DNA from: Homarus americanus
Taxonomy: Eukaryota > Arthropoda > Malacostraca > Decapoda > Nephropidae
Direction of reading: 5' to 3'
Length of the DNA: 64,000 bases
Assembly: GCF_018991925.1 (NCBI RefSeq)
Contig: NW_024738608.1
Span: 3,172,754-3,236,753, forward strand
The position numbers were made by a program, and so were the translations under genes. The notes beneath the pieces are model-generated. The model was not told where the DNA came from, did no database searches, and saw only the letters and a program-made list of their open reading frames with translations. Positions 22,205 through 34,201 of this stretch are shown here, one piece after another (position 1 is the first letter of the stretch; each line of letters begins with the position of its first letter).

Positions 22205-22586
22205 CTGGGGTGGAGGGTGAAAGATGAGAGGAGAGGAGGAGGAAAGAGGGAGGAGAAGGGGGGAGGAAGATGGAAGAGAGAGAGAGGAAGAATATGGAGA
22301 GATGGTGAAGAGTAGGAGGGGGGGGATGGAGGGAGGTGAGCGAAGAATGAAGGGGAAAGAAGAGGAGAAAATATTCAAGGTAATTAGGGGGAGAGGAAGA
22401 GTGGATAAAGGAAAATATGAGAAGAAGAAAAGAAAGAAGAGGGGGAAGAGGTAATGTGAAAGAGGAGAAAAATAGGAGAGGGGAGAATAGAGTGAAAGGA
22501 AGATGGAAAGGAGAGAGGAAGAGAATAAGTATGAAAAGGAGATGAAAATGTGTTTTTTTAGGGAGAAAGGAAAGAAATGGTAAATA

Positions 22587-22667
<81 letters not shown>

Positions 22668-23025
22668 AATTTAAAAGAGACGAAATAAAGGAAAAGACAA
22701 GAATGAGAGGGTATGTCTCAGCGGTAATGGGACGGAAGGAAGGGAGGAAGGAAGGGAAGGACAGGGAGAATAGGAGAGATAACGAAGGGGAAAAAGAGGA
22801 GATGAAAGAAGAAACGAGGTGGAAAGAATAACAAGGAGAGGATTAAAACAAGGGTGAGGGAGAGGGGAGATGGATAAAGTGAGTGAATGGAATAAATGAT
22901 GAAAAATGGAAGGAGAGATGAATAAGGGAGGGAGGGAAGAGTTATATAATGAAGGAGGAGGAAGAGGATGAGGAAGAGGAAGAGGAGGAAGAGGAGGAGG
23001 AAGAGGAGGAGGATTAAGATAAGAG
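22205..23025. repeat. Purine-rich block with a (GA)n core
   Basis: About 800 bp dominated by A and G, with a pure (GA)n run at 22589-22664. Lys/Glu/Arg-rich frames here are compositional. Confidence 0.9.
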
Positions 23026-23036
23026 GTTGATCAATG

Positions 23037-23104
23037 AATAAATCAACGAATCAATCAAAGAATCAATCAACTAATCAAACAATCAATCAATCAATCAATC
23101 AATC
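23037..23104. repeat. (AATC)n microsatellite
   Basis: Tetranucleotide AATC/AATCAAC units. Confidence 0.93.
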
Positions 23105-23134
23105 GTATCTGAGGGTTGTCGACCACAGTCCTCC

Positions 23135-23242
23135 TCAGGCTGTTTCCTCTAAGGTCTTGTACCTCTCCGGGGCCCCAGTCTCTGCCTTCCCCTGGCCCTC
23201 AACTTTGTCCATTAGTGTTTCTCTTATTGTCTCCTCATCCAT
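23135..23242 (-). other. Short protein-like frame of 35 residues, unassigned
   Basis: In a 130-bp GC-rich island between two tandem repeats, the minus strand reads MDEETIRETLMDKVEG followed by QGKAETGAPERYKTLEETA and a stop. The charged, balanced composition is unlike the repeat-derived frames around it. It has no recognised family and is very short; it may be an exon or transposon remnant, or chance. Confidence 0.2.
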
Positions 23243-23243
23243 G

Positions 23244-23595
23244 ATTATAACCAGACATTATAACCAGACATTATAACCAGACATTATAAACAGACATTAT
23301 AACCAGACATTATAACCAGACATTATAACCAGACATTATAACCAGACATTATAACCAGACATTATAACCAGACATTATAACCAGACACTATAACCAGACA
23401 TTATAACCAGCCACTATAACCAGACATTATAACCAGACATTATAACCAGACATTATAACCAGACACTATAACCAGACATTATAACCAGCCACTATAACCA
23501 GACATTATAACCAGACATTATAACCAGACACTATAACCAGACACTATAACCAGACATTATAACCAGACATTATAACCAGACATTATAACCAGACG
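23244..23595. repeat. 13-bp minisatellite (ATTATAACCAGAC)
   Basis: About 27 copies of ATTATAACCAGAC, with ACTATAACCAG and CAGCCACT variants in repeating order. Confidence 0.97.
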
Positions 23596-23824
23596 ATTAA
23601 TTAAAAGCAATAGAAAAAAGTTTGGATGGTATGGTAGGTAGAGGTCGTTCATACCTCACTACGACTCCATCACCTGTGGAGGGTACACGTTCAACCTCCT
23701 CGTCTAAGGTGGGAGACTTCACACTCATCCCAGGTATTTAAAAGTGGATAATTCGAGCCCCCAACACCACGGCAAGGTAACGCAGATTCAGTCACTAGAT
23801 GGCGTTGTACCTTGTGGGGTTCAA
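23596..23824. other. Non-repetitive spacer
   Basis: About 230 bp without a recognised feature. Confidence 0.5.
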
Positions 23825-24190
23825 GGAAGGTAAAAGATAAGCAAGGAAGAGCGGAAGAAGAGAGGAAGATAAGCAAGGAAGAACGGAGGAAGAGAGGAAG
23901 ATAAGCAAGGAAGAACGGTGGGAGAAAGAAAGATAAACAAGGAAGAGCGGAGGAAGAGAGAAAGATAAGCAAGGAAGAACGGAGGAAGAGAGGAAGATAA
24001 ACAAGGAAGAACGGAGGAAGAGAGGAAGATAAACAAGGAAGAACGGAGAAAGAGAGAAAGATAAGCAAGGAAGAACGGAGAAAGAGAGAAAGATAAGCAA
24101 GGAAGAATGGAGGAAGAGAGAAAGATAAGCAAGGAAGAACGGAGGAAGAGAGAAAGATAAACAAGGAAGAACGGAGGAAGAGAGAAAGGA
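23825..24190. repeat. 32-bp purine-rich minisatellite
   Basis: About eleven copies of a 32-bp unit containing GATAAGCAAGGAAGAACGG then AGGAAGAGAG, with GATAAACAAGG variants. The minus strand is open in all frames (up to 258 codons, Leu/Ser/Phe-rich, transmembrane-like) because the unit lacks stops there. Confidence 0.95.
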
Positions 24191-24403
24191 CGAACGGCAT
24201 TATTAAGAAATCAGAACAAGAAGAAGAAGAAGGAAGAGAGGGATATAAAGGTGGAGAAGGGTAGATAAGAAGGAGGAGGAGGAGGAGAGATAAAGAAAGA
24301 AAAGGAAAGAGCGAGAGTAAGCAGGTGGAGAAGATAGGTAGAGAGAGAGACAACAAAGAGGAGACAAAGGAGAAAAACAGAGAGAGGGAGAGAGAGGGAG
24401 AGA

Positions 24404-24434
<31 letters not shown>
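24191..24434. repeat. Purine-rich tract ending in (GA)n
   Basis: AAGAAGAAG, GGAGGAGGAG and GAGAGAGGGA motifs, closing with pure (GA)n at about 24412-24434. Confidence 0.9.
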
Positions 24435-24435
<1 letters not shown>

Positions 24436-24464
24436 CCCCTCATCACCATTTTCCGGTACATTAA

Positions 24465-27045
24465 CATAAGGCGAGTGAGGGGACGGACCTAACTGTGTGT
24501 GAGGGGATGGACCTAACTGTGTGTGAGGGGACGGACCTAACTGTGTGTGAGGACGACCTAACTGTGTGAGGATGGACCTAACTGTGTGTGAGGGATGGAC
24601 CTAATCGTGTGTGAGGACGGACCTAATCAGTGAGGACGACCTAACTGTGTGTGAGGGGATGGACCTAACTGTGTGTGAGGAGGACCTAACTGTGTAGGGG
24701 ATGGACCTAACTGTGTGTGAGGGGACGGACCTAATGAGAGGGACGGACCTAACTGTGTGAGGAGTACGAGGGACGGACCAACTGTGTGTGAGGGGACGGA
24801 CCTAACTGTGTGTGAGGGACGGACCTAATCTGTGTGAGGGGACGGACCTAACTGTGTGTGTGAGGACGGACCTAACTTGTGTGTGGGGGACGGACCTAAC
24901 TGTGTGTGTGAGGGGACGGACCTAACTGTGTGTGAGGGACGGACCTAACTGTGTGTGAGGACGGACTAACTGTGTGTGAGGATGGACTAACTGTGTGTGA
25001 GGGACGGACCCCTTTGTGTGTGAGGGACGGACCTAACTGTGTGTGAGGGACGGACCCTGACTGTGTGTGTGTGGGGACGGACCTAACTGTGTGTGAGGGA
25101 CGGACCTAACTGTGTGTGAGGGGACGGACCCTAACTGTGTGTGGGGGATGGACCTAACTGTGTGAGGACGGACCTAACTGTGTGTGAGGGATGGACCTAA
25201 CTGTGTGTGAGGGACGGACCTAACTGTGCTAACTGTGTGTGAGGGATGGACTAACTGTGTGTGAGGGACGGACCTAACTGTGTGTGAGGACGGACCTAAC
25301 TGTGTGTGAGACGGACCTAACTGTGTGTGAGATGGACCTAACTGTGTGTGAGGACGGACCTAACTGTGTGTGTGTGAGACGGACCTAACTGTGTGAGGAC
25401 GGGCCTGACTGTGTGTGTGAGGACGGACCTAACTGTCTGTGTGTGAGGACGGACCTAACTGTGTGTGAGGACGGACCTAACTGTGTGTGTGTGTGTGGGG
25501 ACGGACCTAACTGTGTGTGAGGGACGGACCTAACTGTGTGTGAGGCAGACCTAACTGTGTGTGAGATGGACCCTAACTGTGTGTGGGGACGGACCTGCTG
25601 TGTGTGTGTGTGTGGGGACGGACCTAACTGTGTGTGAGGACGGACCTAACTGTGTGAGGACGGACCCTAACTGTATGTGAGGGATGGACCTAACTGTGTG
25701 TGAGGACGGACCTAACTGTGTGTGTGTGAGGGACGGACCTTTGTGTGTGAGGGACGGACCTAACTGTGTGTGAGGACGGACCTAACGTGTGTGTGTGGGG
25801 ACGGACAACTGTGTGTGTGAGGACGGACCTAACGTGTGGGGACGGACCTAACTGTGTGTGGGGACGGACCTAACTGTGTGTGAGGGACGGACCTAACTGT
25901 GTGTGGGGACCGACCTAACTGTGTGTGAGGATGGACCTCACTGTGTGAGGACGGACCTAACTGTGTGTGAGGGACGGACCTAACTGTGTGTGGGGACGGA
26001 CCTAACTGTGTGTGAGGGACGGACCTAACTGTGTGTGAGGGCGGACCCTAACTGTGTGTGTGTGTGGGGACGGACCTAACTGTGTGTGGGGGACGGGCCC
26101 TACTCTGTGTGAGGACGGACCCCTGTGAGGGGACGGACCTAACTGTGTGTGAGGGGATGGACCTTGTGTGTGGGGACCCTAACTGTGTGTGAGGGACGGA
26201 CCTAACTGTGTGTGAGGGACGGACCTAACTGTGTGAGGGATGGACCTAACTGTGTGTGGGGACGGACCTAACTGTGTGTGAGGGGACGGACCTAACTTGT
26301 GTGTGAGGACGGACCTAACTGTGTGTGTGAGGATGGACCTGACTGTGTGTGGGGACGGACCTAACTGTGTGTGAGGACGGACCCAACTGTGTGTGTGTGT
26401 GTGAGGGATGGACCTAACTGTGTGTGGGGGATGGACCTAACTGTGTGTGAGGGACGGACCTAACTGTGTGTGTGTGTGGGGACGGACCTAACATGTGTGA
26501 GGGACGGACCTAACTGTGTGTGTGTGAGGGGATGGACCTAACTGTGTGTGAGGGTCGGACCTAACTGTGTGTGAGATGGACCTAACTGTGTGGGGACAGA
26601 CCTAACTGTGTGTGTGTGGGGATGGACCCTAACTGTGTGTGGGGGTCGGACCTAACTGTGTGTGGGGTCGGACCTAACTGTGTGTGAGGGACGGACCTAA
26701 CTGTGTGAGGGACGGACCTAACTGTGTGTGAGGGACGGACCTAACTGTGTGTGGGGACGGACCTAACTGTGTGTGTGTGAGTGGACCCTAACTGTGTGTG
26801 AGGTCGGACCTATGTGTGTGAGGATGGACTCTGTGTGTGTGAGGGTCGGACCTAACTGTGTGTGAGGGACGGACCCTAACTGTGTGTGTGTGAGGGATGG
26901 ACCTAACTGTGTGTGAGGGACGGACCCTAACTGTGTGTGGGGGGACAGACCTAACTGTGTGTGTGTGAGGGGATGGACCTAACTGTGTGTGAGGGGTCGG
27001 ACCTAACTGTGTGTGAGGGGACGGACCTAACTGTGTGTGGGGGGA
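24465..27045. repeat. 23-24 bp minisatellite (GACGGACCTAACTGTGTGTG)
   Basis: About 110 copies of GACGGACCTAACTGTGTGTG plus AGGG, one of the largest arrays here. GACGG/GATGG and AGGGG/AGGG/AGG/GGGG variants and extra GT dinucleotides are common. The first few and last few copies are full length, while the interior has many short deletions. Confidence 0.97.
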
Positions 27046-27126
27046 CAGAAATGTTTGTTTGTTTCTTTACAGTTTTGCCATTTTTTCAAGTTTTTGTTCC
27101 CATTTTCTTTACACAAATTACAAAGA

Positions 27127-27130
27127 CTGA

Positions 27131-27168
<38 letters not shown>

Positions 27169-27560
27169 TACCCTACTTCACTCCCCATCCTCTTCCCTCC
27201 TTTCCTGCCTCCATTTCACCATTCCTTCCCTCCCCACCTCCCATCTCCTTACCATTCCCTCTTCCCCCTTCCACCCCCTCTCTCTTTATTTCCCTTCTCT
27301 CCCTCCTTCTTTCTTCCGTCCTTTTCTCTCTCCCTGCTTCACCACTTCCCCTTCCATCCCAACCCCACCTGTTATCCCTTCCCTCCCACTGCCCCTTCCC
27401 TCCCTCCCTACCGCTGCCGTTCTCTCCCACCTACTGCCTCTTCCCCACCACTGCCCCTTCTCTTCCTCCCTCTGCCCCTCTCCCTCCCACTGCCCCTCTC
27501 CCTCCCACTGCCCCTTTCCTCCCTCCCTCCCACTGCCCCCTCCCTCCCTCACTCTAATGA
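27127..27560. repeat. (GA)n then pyrimidine-rich block
   Basis: (GA)n at 27134-27165, then C/T-rich sequence with CCCTCCCACTGCCCCT sub-repeats to 27560. Pro/Ser/Leu-rich frames here are compositional. Confidence 0.9.
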
Positions 27561-27689
27561 CTACAAATATCACGTTCGTTCCCAATAACTCCAAACAAAA
27601 CAACTCACAGGTACAGGTTGGCCGCCATCACCGGTGTCCTGGGTCGTGTAGGAGGCTGCAGTAATAAGGAGAGTGAGAGTAATCCTGGG

Positions 27690-27955
27690 ATTTTGTGGAT
27701 TTTGTGGATTTTGTGGATTTTACATTGGTCTTCGGTGTGTTAAAGGTGGGTGGTGGGTGGGTGGGGTGTAAGGGTGTGGGATGGTGTGTAGACGGGTGAG
27801 GGTGGTGTGGGGTGATGTGTAGGGGTTGTGGTTGTGGTGTGTAGGGGTGTGGGGTGATGTGTAGGGGGTGTGGTTATCGTGTGTGAGGGGTGTGGGGTGA
27901 TGTGTGGGGGGGTGGGGGTGGTGTGTAGGGGTGGCGTGTAGGGGTTGTGTATGTT
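27690..27955. repeat. ATTTTGTGG repeats and GTGTAGGGGTGTGGGGTGAT repeats
   Basis: Four copies of ATTTTGTGG, then about ten degenerate copies of GTGTAGGGGTGTGGGGTGAT from 27745. Confidence 0.88.
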
Positions 27956-28087
27956 GGGGTATAAAATGAGTGGGGGTCGTGGTGATGTAGAGGGTAGTGT
28001 GTATCGGGATGGATGGGTTACTCTCTCTATGTGTTCTTGTGGTAGGATTCGTGGATGTGCTAAGAAAACAAATGTTTCAAGTTGGAT

Positions 28088-28143
28088 TGAGAGAGAGAGA
28101 GAGCGAGAGAGAGAGCAAGAGAGAGAGAGAGAGAGAGAGAGAG
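28088..28143. repeat. (GA)n microsatellite
   Basis: GA repeats with GC and AA interruptions. Confidence 0.95.
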
Positions 28144-28580
28144 GAGTTAACATTGGCAGGTAACTTCCGCCTAGATTCATAATGAGACGTGATATCCAGT
28201 CAAGCCATCCAACATAAACCAACTGTATACTCTGTGTCGAGTCGCTGGGTTGAACTCCTTTAAACTCCCAAGAGAGAGATTTTGTTATAGTATCTTTTAT
28301 AACACAAATTATTGTAGTTATGGTCTGGAAGTCTTAAGTGGCAGGTTCTTGTAGTAAACACTTCTTAAGTCTTTTCTTTGGTTAAGTCGGTTTACACACC
28401 AGGTACACTTGACGAGATCTGAGAGGAGATCTGGAAATCCTCTTCAGAGAAGAATCTGGGCAACACTTGGAGGTCACTCCTAGTTAAGTGGGCCACTTCC
28501 CTGTTCAGTGGTTATAAGCTGTCGTCTCACCTAGGAAGTGTTACCTCGAGAGGAAGCTGTTAGTCAACCGGTAGTCAGCG
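28144..28580. other. Non-repetitive sequence 5' of the LINE
   Basis: About 435 bp of ordinary sequence without homology I recognise. It ends at the truncated 5' boundary of the retrotransposon. Confidence 0.5.
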
Positions 28581-30329
28581 TGTGAAACACAAAATCTTGC
28601 AGATTCCACTAAAACATTTTATGGGCCAATCACTCATGGTGCAGCCCCCCTCCACTCCTCCGACGTTAATTCCCTAATAAAAGACAAGGAAGCCATCCTT
28701 TAACGCTGGAAAGAGCACTACCATTCACTGCTCAACCGAAACACCGATGTTGATGTCCTGACTACCCAGCAGGTCCCTCAGCACCCAGAGCTGACCCACC
28801 TCAGCTATCCCCCATCCCTGGATGAGGTAATTACTGCCATCAAACTGATGAAAAATAACAAAGCCTCAGGACCTGATGGAATCCCAGCCGAGGTGTATAA
28901 AGCAGGAGAACCTCTGCTTACCAGCCGTCTCCACTCTCTCCTGGAGAATATATGGGAAAAGGAGGAAATCCCCCAAGATCTTAAAGACGCCTCCATTGTC
29001 AATATTTATAAGAACAAGGGAGACTGGTCGGACTGTGGCAACTACCGCAGGATCTCGCTGCTGTCCGTAGCTGGCAAGATTATCGCCCGAGTCCTCCTAA
29101 ACAGACTTCTTCCTCAGGCGGAAAACTTCCTCCCAGAATCTCAATGTGGCTTCAGACCACGTGGCACCACTGACATGATCTTTGCTGCCCGTCAGATACA
29201 GGAAAAATGCAGAGAACAGCGTCGTGACCTGTACATGGCTTTCATCGACCTAACCAAGGCCTTCGACTTGGTCAACAGGGAAGCCCTCTGGTGGACCCTC
29301 AGCCGTTTTGGCTGCCCACCAAAATTCATCGCCATTGTGAGGCAACTCCACGATGGCATGAACGGCACTGTCCTGCACAACGGCACCCAGTCTGAGTTCT
29401 TCCCCATCCAAACGGGGGTTAAACAAGGGTGTGTACTGGCACCAACTCTCTTTTCCATTTTCTTGGCTGCCTTCCTTACTCGTGCCAGTGCCAATTTACC
29501 CGGTAGGGTCTTTTCAACATAAGACGACTCCAAGCAGGAACAAATGTGTCGGCAGCATCTATTACTGAACTTCAGTATGCAGACGACCCCACCCTTGTCG
29601 CTCACACTGAACATGACCTACAAGAAATCCTGGACACCCACGCAGATGCGTATGCACACTTCGGCCTTGAGGTGAATGTATACATAAGACTCAGATTCTC
29701 TTTCAACCTGCCCTTGGTTCAGACATACCTCCAGCATCCATCCAGCTTAACAGTATTACCCTCTCTAATGTTACCCACTTCCGGTATCTCGACTCCCACC
29801 TGATCGATGAAAAGATTCAACATCAGATCAGATGTGCATCTCAAGCATTTGGCAGACTCCGTACCCGTGTCTTGAGCTGTAGGGAGCTGAAATTATCTAC
29901 AAAGCTGCACGTATATCGAGCAGTGGTCCTCCCCTCCCTGCTATATGGCAGTGAGACATGGGTCACATACAGGAGGCACCTCAAGGCACTTGAAAACTTT
30001 CACCAATGTAGTCTACGATCCATCCTTTGAGTTCGCTGGGAAGACAAGAAAACAAATGCCAATATTCTCGCCGACACCAAGTGTAGGAGCATCGAGGCTA
30101 CCGTTATCCATGAACAACTACGTTGGACTGGCCATGTTACCCGCATGGACGACAGTAAACTGCCTCAGCAACTACTTTACAGTCACCTAACGCTGGCGCG
30201 CAATGGAAAAGGTATAAGGATAGTCTTAAGACAAACCTGAAAAAGTACCAAATTGACCCCCTCACCTGGGAGACAATCACTCCTCACCGTAATGCTTGGA
30301 GGAGCACCACACGAGAAGGTGTGGTATAA
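28581..30329 (+). pseudogene. 5'-truncated LINE: reverse transcriptase pseudogene
   Basis: A non-LTR retrotransposon RT lacking its 5' part (no endonuclease). The frame runs from about 28581 with one stop (TAA 28701-28703), then is open at 28848-29522: ASGPDGIPAEVYKAG, then FIDLTKAFD (motif A, 29241-29267), then GVKQGCVLAP (motif B, 29415-29444). A frameshift or deletion near 29500-29545 follows. Then LQYADDPTL carries motif C, YADD at 29576-29587. Frameshifts continue through the C-terminal part: LYGSETWVTYRRHLKALE from about 29941, RWTGHVTRMDDSKLPQQLL from about 30123, and a terminal TAA at 30327-30329. All three catalytic motifs keep their aspartates, so the copy is moderately young, but stops and at least three frame changes make it inactive. 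GVKQGC, SETW and RWxGHVxRM are standard in jockey/RTE-like LINEs; the clade is not certain. Confidence 0.9.
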
Positions 30330-30469
30330 TATACACGCACAAGTCGCACATATATTCGTGTACCGGGGCGATTTTTATATATTACTAAGATGCTGATACA
30401 AGTTGAGATGAGTGGGACAAGGTGAAGAGAGGGAAGGAGAGGGAAAAGACTGAGAGTAAGAAAGAAAAG

Positions 30470-30473
<4 letters not shown>

Positions 30474-30502
<29 letters not shown>
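30474..30502. repeat. (GA)n microsatellite
   Basis: About 14 GA dinucleotides. Confidence 0.95.
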
Positions 30503-30505
<3 letters not shown>

Positions 30506-30609
30506 CAACCCTCTGTCCCTCCCCTCACTCACACCTGCCACAGGTAGAATATTTACACCTGAGAATCAATAAACAAATGCTACAGTGCCACTCCTTGCCT
30601 CCCTAACTA

Positions 30610-30622
30610 TGACCTTTGACCT
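30610..30622 (-). promoter_or_regulatory. Perfect DR1 nuclear-receptor element
   Basis: TGACCT-T-TGACCT, the reverse complement of AGGTCA-A-AGGTCA, in a unique island. Single GAGGTCA and GGTCA half-sites follow within 50 bp. Confidence 0.4.
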
Positions 30623-30702
30623 AAGATACCCAACAAAATGGCCGAGGTCACTATGGTCATTACTGAAGGTTAAGAAAGGTGACTATGTTTCTCTTGTGCT
30701 GA

Positions 30703-30895
30703 CTGACTGACAGACTGATTGACTGACTGACTGACTGACTTTCCCACTAATGGATTATGCTGACTGAATGTTAAACTAACAGACAGACAGAAAGACAAGT
30801 GCTGTGAGAATCAAGATGGCCGTGTGGTAATAATAATAATATTAATAATACTTATAATACTAATAATAATAATACCCATAAAACACACACACACA

Positions 30896-30975
<80 letters not shown>
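30703..30975. repeat. GACT, AAT and CA microsatellites
   Basis: (TGAC)n at about 30700-30740, AGAC units near 30780, (AAT)n-like sequence at 30825-30873, and (CA)n at 30882-30975. Confidence 0.93.
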
Positions 30976-30976
<1 letters not shown>

Positions 30977-31094
30977 CTTATTCAGTCACCATCTTTATTT
31001 CCTAAGATTGCTCGTTCAGTTCTACATCACTGCTATGAGCTAATTGGATGAAACATGAGGCCAAGGCAGACTAATTAAACTCTGTTGAGGTACG

Positions 31095-31425
31095 AGAGAG
31101 AGAGAGAGAGAGAGAGAGTCGTGATGTCATGACGTTTTTGTATTGTTATTATTTTTAATTCTCTGTACCTGTACCTTTATCTGTATTTACCTGTATGCGA
31201 GCCTTTACCTGTAATGTGTACCTGTAACTGTACCTGTATTAGTGTCTGTATGTGTACCTGTGACTGTACCTGTATTAGTGTATGTATGTGTACCTGTAAC
31301 TGTACCTGTATTAGTGTCTGTATGTGTACCTGTGACTGTACCTGTATTAGTGTATGTATGTGTACCTGTGACTGTACCTGTATTAGTGTATGTATGTGTA
31401 CCTGTACCTGTACTGTACCAGCACT
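31095..31425. repeat. (GA)n, then 36-bp minisatellite
   Basis: (GA)n at about 31095-31118. From about 31204 there are five copies of a 36-bp unit (GTGTACCTGTAACTGTACCT then GTATTAGTGTCTGTAT). As 36 is twelve codons, frames read as 12-residue repeats such as MCTCNCTCISVC, which can mimic a Cys-rich protein. Confidence 0.92.
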
Positions 31426-31969
31426 AATGGTACTCGTTGCTCTGGGGTCGTGTCATAATGCTCCTCTCATTTTGTAATCTCTGTACCTGTAGTATGAAGC
31501 AAATTACAGGTGATGTATTATGAATCCGAACGAAAAATATGTAAAACAAAAAAAAGGAATCCTCGACCATGATAGAAAACGGAAGAGTAAGGCAGTGTAT
31601 AAACTGGAGTAACTAGTGTAAACATTCGAGGCTGGTGTGTGTGTGTGTGGGGGGGTTTAGGTTAGGTCAGGTCAAGTAAGGTGAGGTTAGGTTAGTTATA
31701 TGAGACTAGTTAAGTTAGGGCAGGTGAGGTTAAGATAAGTTAGGTTAGAGCCTAAAAGGATTGGCGACAGACTATTCAGAGTGGACTCAATTTGACCGGC
31801 CCTCGAATGACTTAACTGATGAGCCATTACACGATCCGGAAACGGTGCTTTAGAATGACCCGGAAATTTGATGAATCTGTTTAATGGTACGAGAGAGAGA
31901 CGCTAATATGAGACCCTTTATAATCCGCCAGTCCTCTCGTTCAGGGTCACAGTGTGTGTGTGTGTGTGT
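31426..31969. other. Unique sequence with a short TTAGG-like patch
   Basis: Degenerate GGTTAGGTCAGGTCAAG telomere-type motifs at about 31657-31750; otherwise unremarkable. A (GT)n run at 31951-31969 abuts the tRNA-like element. Confidence 0.55.
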
Positions 31970-32155
31970 TAGCAACCTGTGGTATAATGATCAGCATAGT
32001 CGCCTCGCAAGCGAACGGACCCTGGTTCGATTCCCATTTGCCTCTGTCTACGCAGCAGTAATTGGAAACCTGGATGTTAATCGATTTGTGGATCGTGTTC
32101 CTGGGTAATGGTTAGCTAGTGCAGTTGGCGAGTTGTCCGGTCTTCTCGGACTATT
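31970..32155 (+). mobile_element. tRNA-derived SINE-like element (head with A and B boxes)
   Basis: An internal pol III promoter pair is present: an A-box-like TGGTATAATGATCAGC from 31980 and a B box GGTTCGATTCC at 32024-32034. Between them GTCGC-CTCGCAA-GCGAA forms an anticodon-type arm whose loop has T33 and would read CGC (Ala-type). The T-stem pairs poorly (two of five pairs) and no clean acceptor stem is seen, so this is not a functional tRNA gene. About 110 bp of unrelated sequence follows before the 68-bp minisatellite. A tRNA-derived SINE head is the simplest reading; a decayed tRNA pseudogene is the alternative. Confidence 0.6.
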
Positions 32156-34085
32156 CCTTGACACTGGGTCATGCAACTCGTTAACTTAGGGTGTGGTTGT
32201 TGTGTTGGCGACAGCTTCTACACCTTAAACACTGGGTTCATGCAGCTCGTTAACTTAGGGTGTTGTTGTTGTGTTGGCGACAGCTTCTACACCTTAAACA
32301 CTGGGTCATGCAGCTCGTTAACTTAGGGTGTTGTTGTTGTGTTGGCGACAGCTTCCACACCTTAAACACTGGGTCATGCAGCTCGTTAACTTAGGGTGTT
32401 ATTGTTGTGTTGGCGAAAGCTTCTACACCTTAAACACTGGGTCATGCAACTCGTTAACTTAGGGTGTTGTTGTTGTGTTGGCGACAGCTTCTACACCTTA
32501 AACACTGGGTCATGCAACGCTCGTTAACTTAGGGTGTATGGTTGTTGTGTTGGCGACAGCTCTACATAAACACTGGAGTTCATGCAGCTCGTTAGCAGGG
32601 TGTTGTTGTTGTGGTGGCGACAACTTCACCTTAAACACTGGGTCGCGCAGCTCGTTAACACCCAGGGTGTTGTTGTTGTGTTGGCGACAGCTTCACCACC
32701 TTAACACTGGGTTCCATGCAGCTCGTTAACTTAAGTGTTGTTGTTGTGTGGCGACAATACCTTAAACACTAGGTCATACGGCGCTCGTAACCCAGGGTGT
32801 GGTTGTTGTGTTGGCGACGCTTCTATAAACACTGGGTTCATGCAGCTCATTTAACTTAGGGTGTTGTTGTGTTGGCGACAGCTTCTACATAAACACTGGG
32901 TCATGCAGCTCGTTAGCAGGGTGTGGTTGTTGTGGTGGCGACAGCTTTCACACCTTAAACACTGGGTCATGCAGCTCGTTAACTTAGGGTGTGTTGTTTT
33001 GTGACAGCTTCTACACCTTAAACACTGGGTTCATGCAGCTCGTTAACTTAGGGTGTTGTTGTTGTGTTGGCGACAGCCACACCTTAAACACTGGGTTCAT
33101 GCAGCTCGTTAACTTAGGGTGTTGTTGTTGTGTTGGCGACAGCTTCTACACTTTAAACACTGGGTCATGCAGCTCGTTAACTTAGGGTGTGGTTGTTGTG
33201 TTGGCGACAGCTTCTACACCTTAAACACTGGGTTCATGCAGCTCGTTAACTGTGTTGTTGTTGGTGTTGGAGCAGCTTTCACACCTTAAACACTGGGTCA
33301 TGCAGCTCGTTAACTTAGGGTGTTGTTGGTGTTGGCGACAGCTTCTACACCTTAAACACTGGGTCATGCAGCTCGTTAACTTAGGGTGTGGTTGTTGTGT
33401 TGCGACAGCTTCTACACCAAACACTGGGTCATGCAGCTCGTTAACTTAGGTGTGTTGTTGTGTTGGCGACAGCTTCTACACCTTAAACACTGGGTCATGC
33501 AGCTCGTTAACTTAGGGTGTGGTTGTTGTGTTGGCGACAGCTTCTACACCTAAGCACTGGGTCATGCAGCTCGTTAACTTAGGGTGTTGTTGTTGTGTTG
33601 GCGACAGCTTCTCACCTTAAACACTGGGTCATGCAGCCCGTTAACTTAGGGTGTGGTTGTTTGTTGGCGACAGCTCTACACCTAAACACTGGGTCATGCA
33701 GCTCGTTAACTTAGGGTGTTGCTGTTGTGTTGGCGACAGCTTCTACACCTTAAACACTGGGTCATGCAGCTCGTTAACTTAGGTGTTGCTGTTGTGTTGG
33801 CGACAGCTTCTACACCTTAAACACTGGGTCATGCAGCTCGTTAACTTAGGGTGTTGCTGTTGTGTTGGCGACAGCTTTACACCTAAACACTGGTCATGCA
33901 GCCTGTTAACTCAGGGTGTGGTTGTTGTGTTGGCGACAGCTTCACACCTTAAACATCATGCAGCTCGTTAACTTAGGGTGTTGCTGTTGTGTTGGCGACA
34001 GCTTCTACACCTTAAACACTGGGTCATGCAGCTCGTTAACTTAGGGTGTTGCTGTTGTGTTGGCGACAGTTTACACCTAAACAAA
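32156..34085. repeat. 68-bp minisatellite
   Basis: About 29 copies of a 68-bp unit with the landmarks ACACTGGGTCATGCAGCTCG, TTAACTTAGGGTG, TTGTGTTGGCGACAGC and TTCTACACCTTAA. Indels are concentrated at about 32500-33000. The last unit breaks off at 34085. Confidence 0.96.
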
Positions 34086-34201
34086 TTCACGCCTCGGTGG
34101 TGGGGCAACCATTATGTATTAACTTTCTATACTGATGGTAGTTTGTAGGACTGATCTGTTGTAAAGCATAAATGTATTGTAATATATCATATCACCACTT
34201 A

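Noticed and set aside
23691..24467. 258-codon Leu/Ser/Phe-rich minus-strand frame resembling a membrane protein
   Set aside because: Hydrophobic residues come from reading purine-rich repeats on the complementary strand.
31214..31477. Cys-rich (metallothionein-like) 87-codon protein
   Set aside because: The Cys periodicity comes from the 36-bp TGTACCTG repeat; other frames are open too and there is no unique N- or C-terminus.
31970..32042. Functional tRNA-Ala gene
   Set aside because: The anticodon arm and B box are good, but the T-stem and acceptor stem do not pair; a SINE head or pseudogene fits better.
32156..34085. CRISPR-like array (regular repeats)
   Set aside because: Whole units are repeated head to tail without unique spacers, and the DNA is eukaryotic.
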